Origin: Saccoglossus kowalevskii
Taxonomy: Eukaryota; Hemichordata; Enteropneusta; Harrimaniidae
DNA length: 42,775 nucleotides
Reading direction: 5' to 3'
Assembly: GCF_000003605.2 (NCBI RefSeq)
Contig: NW_003129357.1
Span: 633,413-676,187, forward strand
The position numbers and the translations under genes are program-made. This document shows positions 1-12,969 of the stretch, piece after piece. Numbering within the stretch: position 1 is the first letter of the stretch; every line of letters starts with the position of its first letter. Under the pieces are notes generated by a model that was given only the letters and a program-made list of their open reading frames with translations, was not told the origin of the DNA and made no database searches.

Positions 1-430
1 ACCTGCTTTACGATTACACTATTTAACATTATGCTACCTTATCTACAGCAATACTAAAACTAAATAAAATATTACAGCGAAGAATTATGTCCAGTCGCAC
101 CAAGACTTTTCCTTTATTGCAAATCCAACTGATGGAGCTAATAGTGTTGTGTATACAGGCTCCTCCCTGTCAGAGTAATACTGATATAAAATTTAACGGT
201 ACGTATTAAAGCGCTGCTGGCATATTTTTACCATTACGTTAAACCTAAGAAACGAACATAAAGATTGGATGAAGTCTACAACGCTACGTTACTGTGATGA
301 ATACGTTTACATTTTTACTATCCCGCTGGCAACTACGTATATTGTCACGCAATTCTCCAATTCAAATGTCAATTCTGCGGGAAGCGCACACATAATGACA
401 AATACGTAAACTACGATGAATCGGTCTAAA
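1..430. other. No recognisable feature
   Basis: AT-rich sequence with no open frame of note, no splice-bounded exon and no repeat shared with the rest of the window that I could see. Confidence 0.5.
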
Positions 431-435
431 CGAAT

Positions 436-560
436 GGGAATTTTGTATGCTTAATCAGAAGCCATTTTTCCAAAATGACAGTTCCAAGAACCCACATAGG
501 GTCTTCATTCACCTAAACAGTAAACAGACATTACATTCATATGCAACGGGTCGCAACTGT
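436..560. repeat. Flank repeat, copy R1
   Basis: This stretch aligns by eye with 1434-1585. Shared landmarks are TATGCTTAAT, then AAAATGACAGTTCCA (AAAATAACGGTTCCA in R2), then a short CCC/GGG hairpin, GTCTTCA and CCTAA. Both copies lie upstream of a minisatellite array of the same family, so the flank and the array appear to belong to one duplicated unit. The hairpin followed about 10 bases later by CTAA resembles a Helitron 3' end, but no helicase or 5' TC end was found. Confidence 0.6.
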
Positions 561-1086
561 CTGTTTCATGAAATGCAAAGATTCACAACAAAAAAACATT
601 GAATGTGTTAGTTTACGAAATCTAGAACGCGCACTACACAGCGGGTAGATTCTGAACCCTCATAATGTATTATAATGCCAATTTCCACAAATGAAATCGA
701 ACATCCACGTGGAAATCATTATATACTGCGATATAGGGGGAATTGGGGTATTCTGTTTTTCTAGAAATAAAAAAAAAAACATGGCTCTTCGTCACCCCTT
801 ACAATAGTGGTATAATCCAACAAAAGACGTTGGAAGAATTGGAAATTTACACATACCATCGTGATAAAAACAACAATTTTAATGTGTATTTCTTGTGAGA
901 GCATGTACGCTCGGGAAGTATCTCGCGCCACATTATATATATGTGCTACCGAATACCCTCAGTTGCCGTTAACAACCTCTATATAAAACGTTTCAGTCTT
1001 GATATTATAAAAAAAAAACACCCCCAAAACTACTTTGACGGCAAAACACAAACTTTTTGGCGCTATGAAAAATATAAAAAAAGAAA

Positions 1087-1392
1087 ACAACTGCCTGTTA
1101 CTATGGAGAAAACAAATAGTCGTTACTGTAGGGAAAACGACATTCCGTTACTATAGTAACAATTGTACGTTACTATGGGGAAACAATTGCACGTGACTAT
1201 AGGGAAACAACATTTCGTTACTATGGAGAAACAACTGTCGGAAAAACAAGTGTCCGTTACTATGGGGAAAACAGTTTGTTATTATGGGGAACAAACTACC
1301 CGTTAAGGTGGGAAACAACTATCTGTTACTATGCGGGAAACGAGCTTCCGTTACTATGGAAACACAACTGCTCGTTACTATGGGGAAAATAA
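1087..1392. repeat. Degenerate minisatellite, array 1 (~12 units)
   Basis: About 12 imperfect tandem units of 22-26 bases (one longer, ~39) are built on the core CGTTACTATGGGGAAA followed by a variable CAACTGCT-like part. Units differ by substitutions and 1-2 base indels. The short frames that run through it are by-products of the repeat: the unit length is not a stable multiple of three, so they are not coding. Confidence 0.85.
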
Positions 1393-1433
1393 CTATTGAT
1401 AAATAGGTAGGTCAGAATTAATCTCTCTAACAA

Positions 1434-1585
1434 ATGGAAATATGCTTAATATTACAACATTATCGCAAAATAACGGTTCCAGAAGCCCGCATGGGGTCTT
1501 CAATTGCCTAAGCAGTATTCGCAAATGGCAGTAAATAGCCATTATATTCATAATGCATCGAATCGGAACTTGTTGGAAATTGTAA
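1434..1585. repeat. Flank repeat, copy R2
   Basis: This is the second copy of the flank seen at 436-560, with the hairpin CCCGCATGGGG followed by CTAA. Downstream the relationship resumes: 960-1070 and 1640-1735 share a TAAAACGT motif, a CTAC.TTGACGGCAAAA motif and TTGGC.CTAT just before each minisatellite. About 300 bases between flank and array in the first unit are missing from the second. Confidence 0.6.
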
Positions 1586-1738
1586 TATCGAAATGACGTC
1601 ATGAGTTTCTATATGAGTGGGCACATCCTGCTTCACATGTGGCGTCTACCATAATAGCTAATAAAACGTGTCACTCATGACATTATTGAAAAACAAATCA
1701 GGAACTACGTTGACAGCAAAAAACAACCTCTTGGCACT

Positions 1739-2268
1739 ATAGGGAAATGAACTGCCCTGTTCTATAGGAAAAACTAAAGTTCGTTATTACGTTGGAAATC
1801 AACTGGCTGGTACAACGCGAAAACTACTATTTGTTACTATGGGGAAAACGACTGCTCGTTACTATGGGGAAAACGACTGCTCATCACTATGGGGGAAACG
1901 ACTGCTCGTTACTATGGGGGAAATGACTGCTCGTTACTATGGGGAAACAACTGCTCGTTTGCTATGGGGAAAAAACTGCTTGTTGGGTCAACAACTCCTT
2001 GTTGATATTGCAAAACAGTAGTCGTTACCATAGGGAAAAACACGCCGTTACTATCTAGGGGATTAATAATTCGGTTCTACGGGAAAAACAACTGTTCGTT
2101 ACTATGGGCAACAACTGTCCGTTATTATGGAGAGAACAACTTGTCGTTACTAAGGGGTAACAACAGTGCGGCACAATAGGGAAACACCTATCCGGTACGA
2201 TGAAAAAAAAAACAATTCTTCGTTGCTATAGAGGGAATCAACTCTTCGGTACTGTAGGGATTACAATT
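1739..2268. repeat. Degenerate minisatellite, array 2 (~22 units)
   Basis: About 22 imperfect units share the core of array 1. The most homogeneous part, about six near-identical units, is at 1830-1980, and both edges are strongly degraded. That gradient is what unequal exchange acting mainly in the centre of an array would leave. No strand or coding function can be supported. Confidence 0.88.
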
Positions 2269-4714
2269 AAATAATTCTGATAGTGATAGTCTTCTTCGAT
2301 ATCTGGTTAAAATTTGTCAAAAATATACATGTTTTTATCGTTTGTAATTTACAATCACGTACATGCACATAAATGTTTTAATAGTGCAGACGATTATTCC
2401 CACTAAATACCATTTGCGCATTTATAAGTCTGCTAAAGTCGCTTGATTAGCATTCCTACTCAGTCGTCGATTTATCGTTTTTAGTAACATACATCAAAAG
2501 AGTAAAATCTGACCTCAATATTAAATGTATCTTTGCTCGACAAATAGTACGGGATGTTTATATTTCCCACTATCCGTTTACTAAAAGTTATTCTATTGCT
2601 TTTCTGTGTGAAATATTTCTCCTCGAAAGAATTAAAGAAACTAACATAAATCGAACCCGGTGTTTTGGGCAGGTTTTCTCAAAATGTGAAGTATGTAATA
2701 AGTTCTTGCTGATTAGTCGGCGGAATTTGTTTACATTAGGTCACTGGGGTAAATTGTAACCCCTGAAGTGCACCAACATCGCCAACATAATAATGATATT
2801 ATTTACTGGGTTACGTGTTCGCCGACAAACTAGGGGAATGTCAGATATATTTTTGAAGGGCACGATTTTCCTACTAACAATTCAACAAATAAATACACAC
2901 TAGTTTGCTGCCCTTTATTTTATAATTAACATACTAAGTTCTTTGAATGTCATATGTGAATGTCATATGCCCCCGCACGGGGTTATACATGATATAAATC
3001 GGAACAACAAGAACGTGATTGTTTTAAAAAAGGACGATGACTTCCCCTTTTATCACATCGCAAACCACAATGTCATTTTATTAATAAATGCCATAGGCTG
3101 ACTTGCGCGTCAGCATTATAACTAAAATGTAAATTCTTTATCGCAAGGTACTTTAATTTGAACTGAACGACATGGGGCCAACGCCGACTCATTTTAAATA
3201 ACACCCGACCGGTAATGAGTGAATAAATTAGGCAATGACGTAATTTGTGCGAAACCCACGTACTCTCTTCAAGAATCACATATTTTATTAGTTATCAAAC
3301 CTACGTTAGGGGGCAATACATGTGTAAAATGTCCCCCAATAATACCAACTCATGTTACACTGTTCATATATAAATCACGTACATTAAACATTTGAAAACG
3401 TACGTTCTTGAATTCGACATACGACCATGAGAAATCACGATTTAAATACTGATATTATAAAATAGATTCGTCTTCATGCAATGGCTTATTGCGCAGTACA
3501 TACTTACAGCTAAACGTGAAAGAGGATCATAATCGAGCAGAGTTACTGACCACGTGATAACAATTTCCACGAGACATAAAATATTCAATAAAGAAAACAG
3601 TATTGGACAAATGAATCGATGTGAGATCTATGTAAATATTGCGTTAACGAAGTGGGTCAGTAGCTACAATGACGCAAAATGGGATGAAATGTTATAATCC
3701 TCGTGCTAAGAATGAACCTCCAACAAGATTATAGCATTTTGCAATTTCGAGCAGATTGCAGGGAATTATCACCATTAACGCGATTTAAATTGAATCTGCA
3801 ATTTCTGAATTATATGAAAACTAAACAGATATTCCAATTTAGAATGTTTATTTTTACCAAGACATTTCTCATGTTAGTGGGATTTGGAATAAAGCCGATT
3901 ATGCTTGATGTTTTGGGGAAATAATTTAAATGCAATATAAATCTACATTGTTAATAGTGAGCAGTTTTAAGTGGTACTCATATATTAGAAGATCAATTAT
4001 TCATCTTTCTATCAAACAGAACGTAGAAAACAGTATATATTCACGCGTTTCAAACTTTGTTTATTTAGGATCTTTTTCTAACATTGCGGATTTATACAGT
4101 GTTTTATGATGCGTGACGCCGTTAGGACAGTTAACATTAAATTGTTTCTTATTCTTGAGCATCAAAATCATAGGCATGAGTAAAGTACATTACATGATCT
4201 ATGATATTTGATCAACTAGGGAACAAGACAATATTGTACACTTTAAATATAGACGATATACGATAATGAGGCTCACAATCTGCTTATCGATTGAATCTGT
4301 ACTTTGGAAGTTAGAGTGTAACATTAGATGTTTAAGTGATGAGCCACTGAAACTTCTTCTATAACATGTTCTTACTTAAACTTCAGAATTAATAAATAAG
4401 CAACCCCTTTAGTCAACTATTGTAGCTTTTTACGAAATAACTTGTACTGTCTCTATAAAGTTTTGACGTGTATTGACATTTGGATCAACATTATCAAAAC
4501 TATATCATTCCAAATATTTGTGTAAATATGTGCAAAGTATTATGTCATCTTTTAGTTCAATAGATCACAAAAAGGGCAAAGGTTCATGAATAATGAAGAA
4601 CACCGACGCAGTTTGTGAACAAAATATTGGTGAAACTGTGAGCCATTTGTATGTATATTCGCTTGATAACTTTAGTTAAGAATGAAGAATGGATAACACA
4701 GAATTGTTAAAATT
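2269..4714. other. Non-coding stretch, no gene seen
   Basis: Only short chance open frames occur here and none resembles a known family. Small structures include a 13-base tandem doublet at about 2944-2969 (GAATGTCATATG twice), followed at once by a small CCCC/GGGG hairpin. Confidence 0.5.
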
Positions 4715-4749
4715 CCACACACACACACACCCCCCCACACACACACACA
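4715..4749. repeat. (CA)n microsatellite with a C7 interruption
   Basis: CA dinucleotides run from 4715, are broken by seven C at about 4730-4736, and resume to 4749. Confidence 0.95.
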
Positions 4750-7700
4750 AATAAATCAATATATTTGATATTCGACGTACTCAACAACTCGGAAGTGCTA
4801 AATCATAAAAATCTGGCAGATGAGCAATGACATATGTCATATGTAATGTCATAGTCACACACATAATCCAATGTATGTGTGTATAAACGTACTTGTATAT
4901 ATGTACATTGTTATATGTATATTATACCTTGTTGAAATCACTATACAACTATTGATTTTAGATTAATTGATGGTTATACCAGTGCTTCTTATTTTACAAT
5001 TGCACGCATAATTGAGAAAGTTGATCAGTTGATATCTCGACAGGTAAATACCCTATATCGGTTAACAAATCAGAAATGTGAGATTTGTAGAACACAGTGC
5101 CGTGAAGTCGTATACTGCTTGCAATGTGCTTGAAAACGTATTTTACGCGTGGATAATTATTTTAAACTCTTGGAAACTCCCAATTACGTATACATTCGTG
5201 AGGCAATGTGATAAAAATAAATTCACAGTGACTGTGCTGTTTCCCACTCATCTAAGTTAAAGGAGTGAGTAATTAAAAAAACACATAATGAATCAAAGTG
5301 ATGTTAGATTACAGTTTACCGAGATAATATTATTACATGAGCTAATTCTTTTTTATGCCGTGTCAATTCCCAAATGCTTTTCAGTTCATGACAAGAACAG
5401 ATAGAGTCAACATGTGTACATGTTTGATTTGTGTACTATCGTGTCCGCCATATTGGTTTTGGGCTTCACATACATCTACATAATGTGTGATGACTCTGGT
5501 TCGATGTGTATCCAGAAAGACGGACAATACACGTTGTAAGCTTTCGTCGTGACAGATAACTTAGTGGTGGTGGTATTTATCAAAGTATTTTTCTATTATA
5601 CTCACATTTTAATGCAAATAAAGAAATATAACGATACAATGTTATGCTTGAAATTTCTTTGTTACTTCGAAACCTAATAATTAATTGAAACAGGATGAAC
5701 GCCAATTTTCATTCTGAGAAATCTGCAAAAACGTGATTAAGTGATGCCTGTTTCTTTAAAAGATTATTCTATCGACAGAAAATAAAATACGGTTTATCCT
5801 AAGAACAATGAAATAGACAATAACACAAAAGTGCATCCATGACAACTGTCCAAATAACATTGAATACGTAGCTCTTTAATCCGATCAGCTTGGCAATAGA
5901 AGCATATACACTAAATTAATAACGCAATTGTTAGATTGAATTAAAACAGTATTGCTTGTCGTCCAATTGATTAAGCGAGTCGTGTGTGCGCACAGTTTGG
6001 AGAGAGAGTATTGAATTTTTGCTATTATACGTTGCCGTTCATTGTTCGCGACGATCAGCGTAAATATAAACCCTACTGCATTGTTAGTATCACCCTGTAT
6101 TTATTCACATCTTGTATTCAGTATATGTTGAAATGTTTATAAACCTTCAACCCAAATTACCTTATATGTATATATATAATTTTAATCGAACCCTGCTACA
6201 AAGAGGTGTGCGTTATTGCTTTTCACTGGTGACGGGGAAACACGACACAGCTTACGCCATCGCTAGTAATCAGAGGAATGTTTTATGTAAACTATCGTAT
6301 TGGTATCTGAAATAAACTATGTATTAATTACGTAACCTAAGAAGAAAAGCTAACAGCTAGGTGAAGTCAAATATTTGTTGAGTTGGCTTTTCTTTAAACA
6401 GACGTTTCCTGGTTTCGAATATTGAACACACATTTTCGACAGCTGCACACACAGACTGCTTACCATAAGAATGTCTGTAACCTTACAACAATGATAACTA
6501 ATAACAGTATTTTTTCCGAACATTCAACCAATTTACAACCCTTAATAATTAGAAATAATTTTGAAAATGAATTTTGTCTGTTTGTTGCGATCGTATTTGA
6601 TTGACTGCAAGTTGCGGAGAACGGACGTTAATACATTGTAACAATGTCGCCGCCGGTGTATTCTCGTCAGTGTGCAACTAAGCCAAAACAATACGTGGGA
6701 CACTTGAATGTAACCTTAACCATTTCCAGCATGATAGCAGCAACAGAAAATAGTACGATTTTTGCCGATGTAGTTTTTGGGGTCAAACTCGTGAATCGAT
6801 GTGTTTTGTTTCACTGGTTTAAAATTTATCCACCAGAGTGTTCAAATAGCATTTTTGAATTCATCTCGCGATATTATTATAATATAACCTGAATATAATA
6901 ACCGATGGAATTATTTTAGTTCTTTTTCTGATACAGAGATAGAAGTAGACATTGCTAACCGACTGTCGATCATTTATTCCCTACTTTAATTCGGATTTCT
7001 GGTTTGTAACCTTGCTTTATTGCTACACGGAAGTCTTGTTCCCTCGTAGGTTATGATTAGAATACCGATTTTTACGTACGCGTAAGTGGCATGAAGACGA
7101 AAATGCGCCTCATCTTTTTCACGCGCAACTACCATGCAAATACACTCTACAAACAATTAATGCACTAAAAACACTAGCGTCAACTAAAAATAGTAACTTT
7201 AGACACACACTAAAGCAATTTTGAATGAGATAATATCCGAGATTTGACTAACAAGTTTGCACGAGTATACATTTTGTGCGAAGTTACGATCACAAATCAA
7301 GTTTTTGTGTTGTTGTCGCGACAACAGTAGGACAAAAAAAATAGTAGTTTTTTTTGTCAAATTTGTTCATCTTTCTAGAGTGCAAGTGTGACCTGTCTGT
7401 GATTATAAGGGCGTTCATAGCGGAGTGGGTCGCCACTATTCTCGGCTGGTAAGTCCATTACATATGTCTTGTCGCTCTTTTCGATGGAGTGGAAATTAAA
7501 CACTATATATTTGAATAGAAATAACAATAGCAATGTGCCACTCACTGCACAATAATGAATGTCATGCCGCGTAGAAGCATTGGTTCAATGACAATAAAGC
7601 TGATACACACTGGGTGGCTAATACAAAGGTCAAGATAATAAAGACTATAATTAATCTGAAGATCTGCCGAGTGCTTATCAACGGATCACTGAGCATGTTT

Positions 7701-8856
7701 ACCGGACACATATTTACATTCTATTAAGCATGCACTCTCATATTGGAGACAATTTTAGACCTACAGATTTCGCAAAATGACCACCGAGATCTCGTTTATA
7801 TAGTGTCGCCATATAGTGTTCCATTTGTTATCGTCTTGGCGGCCGTTTGTGCAAAAGAAATATTATCGTAGTACGACAGTGCTCTATGGGTAATGCACTT
7901 CCGGTACATGTTAGCGGTCTAACTCCATTTCTCTTTTGCATTTCATGCGAAGCGTTGAGAAAAAATGTCAAAATTGCCTGGCAAGCATGAGGTGTGATAT
8001 AATATTTAGTAAAAACAATGTTACTGTTTATTACGCAAAATAAAAGAAATTTTGAATCTCAGTAGTTTTTTGTACCAGTGTATAACATGTATATATTGTA
8101 TGCAAATATTAGCACATCCGCCATTTGTATTTAGCCTCGTTCGTAGATAGTATTATACTGACTACTGAATCCTTCAAATATTGTTCAGTTTGATGACATA
8201 CTATGGGCACATTAGCAAGCCATAAGAGATGTACGAATAGTCGATAAGTATTGCTGGATTTGCAATCAGCCCACTCGTTTACGCAAAGGCACACCAGACG
8301 TAAAGCAGCATGGGTTAAGAAGTTGCAAACGAAATATAACTAACCTTTTCTTTAATGTAATCGCGATTTAGCCTTGATTTTAAATAACAAATTGCAATTC
8401 GCGTTATTTGGAGAATAAATATCAATTTTCATTGAGATTAAAGCCCGTATATTTTATAGAATCGTCCGTGAAATGTTTGCATTTGCGCTTCCCTTTGTTC
8501 TTGTGACATAACTGTCATCCGATATGTCCACTAAGTACAAAATACGGAAATTAGTTTCTGTCTGTTGCTACAAATACGTATTTATCACTCCACAAGATAT
8601 AAAACTGACTATAATGTCTGTTTAGTTTTGCTCATATAACTGCTATGGCCACTGGGTGACAACTGCATGCTGTATGTGTTATTTGTCAAAAAGTCGATAT
8701 ACTAAGCCGGAGCCTTATAATCATATGCAAGCCGAAATGGACATGACATTATTTTATTTTATTTCTTTATGTGGACACAGTAATGAGTGTCAGCCCAAAT
8801 TGGCGAAGCTTTGTCGTAATTGTAACATAGAATACTGACTTGCGTATTGTTAATGA
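4750..8856. other. Non-coding stretch, no gene seen
   Basis: No exon-like segment was found with a convincing acceptor, frame and donor. Open frames are short, AT-biased and without recognisable motifs. A palindromic CATATG-rich patch lies at about 4828-4852. This could be intergenic DNA or a large intron. Confidence 0.45.
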
Positions 8857-8879
8857 TGTTTGTTTGTTTGTTTGTTTGT
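8857..8879. repeat. (TGTT)n microsatellite
   Basis: Five to six tandem TGTT units. Confidence 0.95.
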
Positions 8880-11800
8880 AATAATATTATCTCGCTAGTG
8901 ATAGAAGTAGTGTAATTTTTAATATTTTTCCATACTACACCGCGTTGATCCTAACCCCTCCCCCCATGCGGGGAACATCTGATTGGTTCTTCCATGCAAT
9001 TGGACATTGTAACGTCACAATCTAGCCACCTCCTAAAATGCCGAAACGTAGCACGTTTAATGACAAGACAAAATATTTTTTTTTGTGAAAATCGTTTAAA
9101 AATGCAATCATTCTGAATGTCGCAAAACCTACAGTATTACACATTCGCCAATATGTTTTTGGTTTTTTTTTTAAATCACCTTTTACGCTGTTTCTAATTC
9201 TCCCAACCTCACAGTGGCTACACACAGGAATCGTTTTCTCAACAGAACCGCTACTACAGATTGCCGATTTACTGTTAAGCTACGTGAAGGCTGCTAATAG
9301 AACTAGCCCACAATTTAGGTAATATATTGCACATGTGTCTATATATAACCGTAAATAAATCGATGGTTAAAACAATAAATTATTTGTTTAATCGCAGGCA
9401 ATAAACTGGCAGTAACACACGTTCAAAACCGGCGTTACTGTATACAAATACATAGAACGTGCTAAGGTGTTTAAAACTCGCGTATTACAAATGATTCCAA
9501 TAATAGTTTCTGCTTATGAAACAGCTGAAAATGCATAGATGTCATAATTAGGATATCAAACTTTGTTAACGCGTAAATAATAGCGGTCATGGAGTCAAAT
9601 TAGCAGCCAGCAAATGTCAATGCCAGTCAAGATAGCGTAAGGAACTTAGGAATTCGTTTCGTTTTTATGCAGCAAAATACGGTATTTTTACCAAGTAAAA
9701 TCATAATAATTAAAGTTATTCTTCATACATGAGTTGTTGAACACACTACATAGTGTGTTATTTTATTCAGCTTCTTTCAGTTATAATTCAAGACAATAAC
9801 AGGCAAAAATATGGAGAATATAGCAAATGAGTTTTTTTTCTGTAATATTCTTGTGTAATCGGGAATTGTGACAATTATTTATTGGTGCATAGGAAATACA
9901 TTTCGTTATGAATTATTATGAATTTATTTAATTATTTTGTCAAAATCATATTTTAACCAAAAAAGAAAGAATTTCGAAATTGTCGAAAACGGGAAGTGTT
10001 GATCATGGTGTTAAAATCACTTAAATTCAGTTATATTGCTGGTTTAAGGATGTTGGATTATCCATGCGTTGTATGATCTATAGATGGATTTATTAATGTT
10101 TTAGAGGTAGCCATTACTGTAGATTAGTGCAATACGCATATAAATGTGCCAACGTGCAATTGTAGTCACGCACCAAATGTGGAAATGTATTGTAGAAGAA
10201 ACCACACCATCTCATTTGAATATTAGTGAGAATCAATACCAGTTTAATTCATTGGCAGATGAAATAGTACAATATAGTACGTCATAGTATAGTGCACAAT
10301 GTTCCTTGATGAACCGCGGTGACAACAGAATATAGACCTTGTTCAGTTCACAAACACAAAGGTTGGGGAAGGCCATAACTTTATTGTGAAAACAACAGAA
10401 CAATGTTCAGATCAAAATGTGATACATGGATGGGCACACTGAAACATAGAACATGATTAGGGAATGAATTGGAACTAATGGGCTAACCGGGCATTTAATA
10501 TAAAGGGATGTCCGCGTTTAATTATTTTCATTGTCGAGAAACAAACTCGACATTAATTTTAATGAAGTTTAATGACAAATAATAATTTGTTTTGAAAATA
10601 GACAAATATACATCCGCTAGGATGTGACATGCAGTTTACTTTACTTATATACCAAATAAAAACTGTTTTTTCAACAAAATATTTTAAATTCAATCGCAAA
10701 TTTTACAAAAGGAATATATCATCTGAACATCGTCGTAATACAAAACCATATATTACAAACACGAAACGAAACGCAAATATACTATCTGTCTAGCCTGAAA
10801 TGATAGTGGCATAGTAACACCTAAGTAATTCGATAAGCACGGGTGCTGTATGCTCATTTATAATATCGTAAAATACGAAGCATTGGTGATGAAGGTAGCG
10901 ATATTCTTAAAATAAAATATTTAAGGATTTTCGAGCTAAGCTTCCTAAACAACTGAACATCTTACATTTTAAATTTTCCATGCAATGACGAAATCTCATC
11001 AATTAAAATGAGCGTACTTCCAGGAACTACGGATGAATTGCGATGTAATAAATGAAAACGATTGAAAACGAAAATGTTTGGTAAACGGAGTAACTAACGC
11101 GATCTAGTGACATCCGACGATTTACCCGCAAGGCCGATTCGAATCCTTAATTGAAAATACATGATGGATGAAGACAGAGCTCGACAATGAGGGATTGCCT
11201 CAAGGAGGAGTGGCTTCAACTAGAATTAGCGCTTATTGCTTTGGCATATAGGGCGGGCATGTGTCGTACAGTGTTTAAATGACGAAGCCCTCCTCGCAAA
11301 GTTATCAGCCGTAGGTTTGTTTCATTTATTAGATTTCTCAAGTCAAGTATGCTTTTTATCTTAAAGCAATATAGTAAAGTGGGTTCAAGGTTTAGGATTA
11401 AAAAATGTTGTTGCGGAATCTAATGAACGTCAAGTTATTATATCAACCAATTGACCGTGCGTGCGCTGGTCATGGTCATGCGTGCATCAATCAATATGCG
11501 CACACGCATAAAGGTGAACAACGGCGCCAACATGGCGAAGTGTCCGAGTATCCAATACGTCAGGGTTTGAACTTTTATATGATCATTGGATTCCTAGATC
11601 ATGTGATGCTCCAACGATGAAGAGAAGTTAATATACTATTTATCATTTTGTTGGCGAGAATTTGGCACTGAATTGGTAAGGTGCAATAACTGTTTATTTT
11701 AATAAGGTTTAAGTATAATTTTGATCGTGTTGTGTGCGTAATAAGGTACGATAGAAAGAGGCGTTCTCAGGGTGATATTACTTGTTTTTGCACTTGAGAA

Positions 11801-12730
11801 GTTCAACGTCGCCTACATATAAATGCGCCACTGACCCCGAGCATGAACAACGCATTCATCATTGCACATATGGTTAAGAACGGAAATTGACTCACTGGTT
11901 ACTCCGTAATTGGCCATAAGTATTAGTCGCAGACTCGCCAAGAATAAATGCTTTACCTGTACCCCGTCAATACGGGCACCATAAAGGCGATACTAGACAT
12001 TCATGTTGACGTTCGCGTAAGTTTACGGAATTTATTCCCATATAATATTGCATTAGTTCAGTACAGGTAAAATCAGCCCACCCCCAAATGGGGTGGACAT
12101 CATCAAGTTAGAATTAGTATGCAATCATAAAACGAGCTAGACTGAAAAAATCGAATTGAAAAACTGAATAAATTCAAATAACTGAAGTTAAAATGTTGGT
12201 CTTCTGATTACTATACATATTCATAATATACAAACTTATTTCTACAATTACTACACTACAATAGCGACCATGTCAAATGAAATGCATTTCACTAATCTCC
12301 ACCCTCTCTCACACATCGACATTGCAACAATAGACATTATATGCATACAGTGATTAGAAACGAGTTCACGTGTTTGGAGGTGGGCATAAATTGTGAATTA
12401 ATTTAAAGGATTTATCCATGTATATATTTGAAACATTTTAAAAAGAAGGTTGGTTGATAAAAAAAATGAATGTGTAGATTTCGCATAATTTAATGATAGA
12501 TAAAAAAGATAAATGCTCTGCTTCATTTCGTTAAACGTCCTTTTTTAGATATTCACAGAACGCCTAGTTTGATTTAATTTAATAAATACAAAACAAAATC
12601 GGAAACAAATCCTGACCTGACAAGCCTGGAAGTGTAACAATAACATTTTAAATTAGTTAAATGAGTGTTGGCGCCACCATCGTTGACAAGTTACTTTTCA
12701 TGTAAGTCACACAAGTAATTACTTTATCCA
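8880..12730. other. Non-coding stretch; two C/G-rich hairpins and a short RT-like peptide
   Basis: No gene was recognised. Two CCCC/GGGG hairpins, at about 8956-8972 and 12078-12097, are each followed by a loosely similar 30-base stretch (…ACATC…ATGCAAT). They may be termini of one degenerate repeat family. A peptide resembling a reverse transcriptase motif is encoded at 11192-11221 and is discussed in the findings. Confidence 0.4.
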
Positions 12731-12746
12731 ATGCCCTCTAGTGGTG
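12731..12746. promoter_or_regulatory. CTCF-like motif
   Basis: The bases TGCCCTCTAGTGG match the core of the animal CTCF consensus (GCGCCMYCTRGTGG) apart from its 5' end. This is a motif match only; one such match can occur by chance in 43 kb. Confidence 0.25.
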
Positions 12747-12938
12747 AGAATTTACAGTGATCGAGCACTGAACCACGAAGAACAAGTTTATGTGATGGTT
12801 TCTTGTTTTTTGTGCTTGTAAGTCTCGTAGCTAAAAACAAAATTCACGAACTGTTCAGGAATGGTTGCAGATAAAGCAATACCCATCCGATTATAATATA
12901 TTAGAAGAAGTCTGGATCTAGTTCCCATGGCGAGAGGA

Positions 12939-12966
12939 TTTTTTTTGTTTTTTTTGTTTTTTTTTT
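12939..12966. repeat. T-rich low-complexity tract
   Basis: Three T runs of 8-10 bases are separated by single G residues. Confidence 0.95.
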
Positions 12967-12969
12967 ACC

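Noticed and set aside
1839-2021. Open frame with repeated TTARYYGE-like peptides, suggesting a repetitive protein
   Set aside because: It runs through the minisatellite. The unit length varies between 23 and 26, so the repeat leaves the frame after a few units, and neighbouring units are in other frames.
2650-2665. TCGAACCCGG as a tRNA T-loop on the minus strand
   Set aside because: The stem does not pair on the other side and no cloverleaf can be drawn.
6644-6892. 82-codon frame as a coding exon
   Set aside because: No motif, no splice context and AT-driven composition toward the end. Similar lengths occur by chance throughout the window.
11125-11150. GATTCGAATCC as a tRNA or SINE B box
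   Set aside because: No A box, acceptor stem or terminator run could be placed around it.
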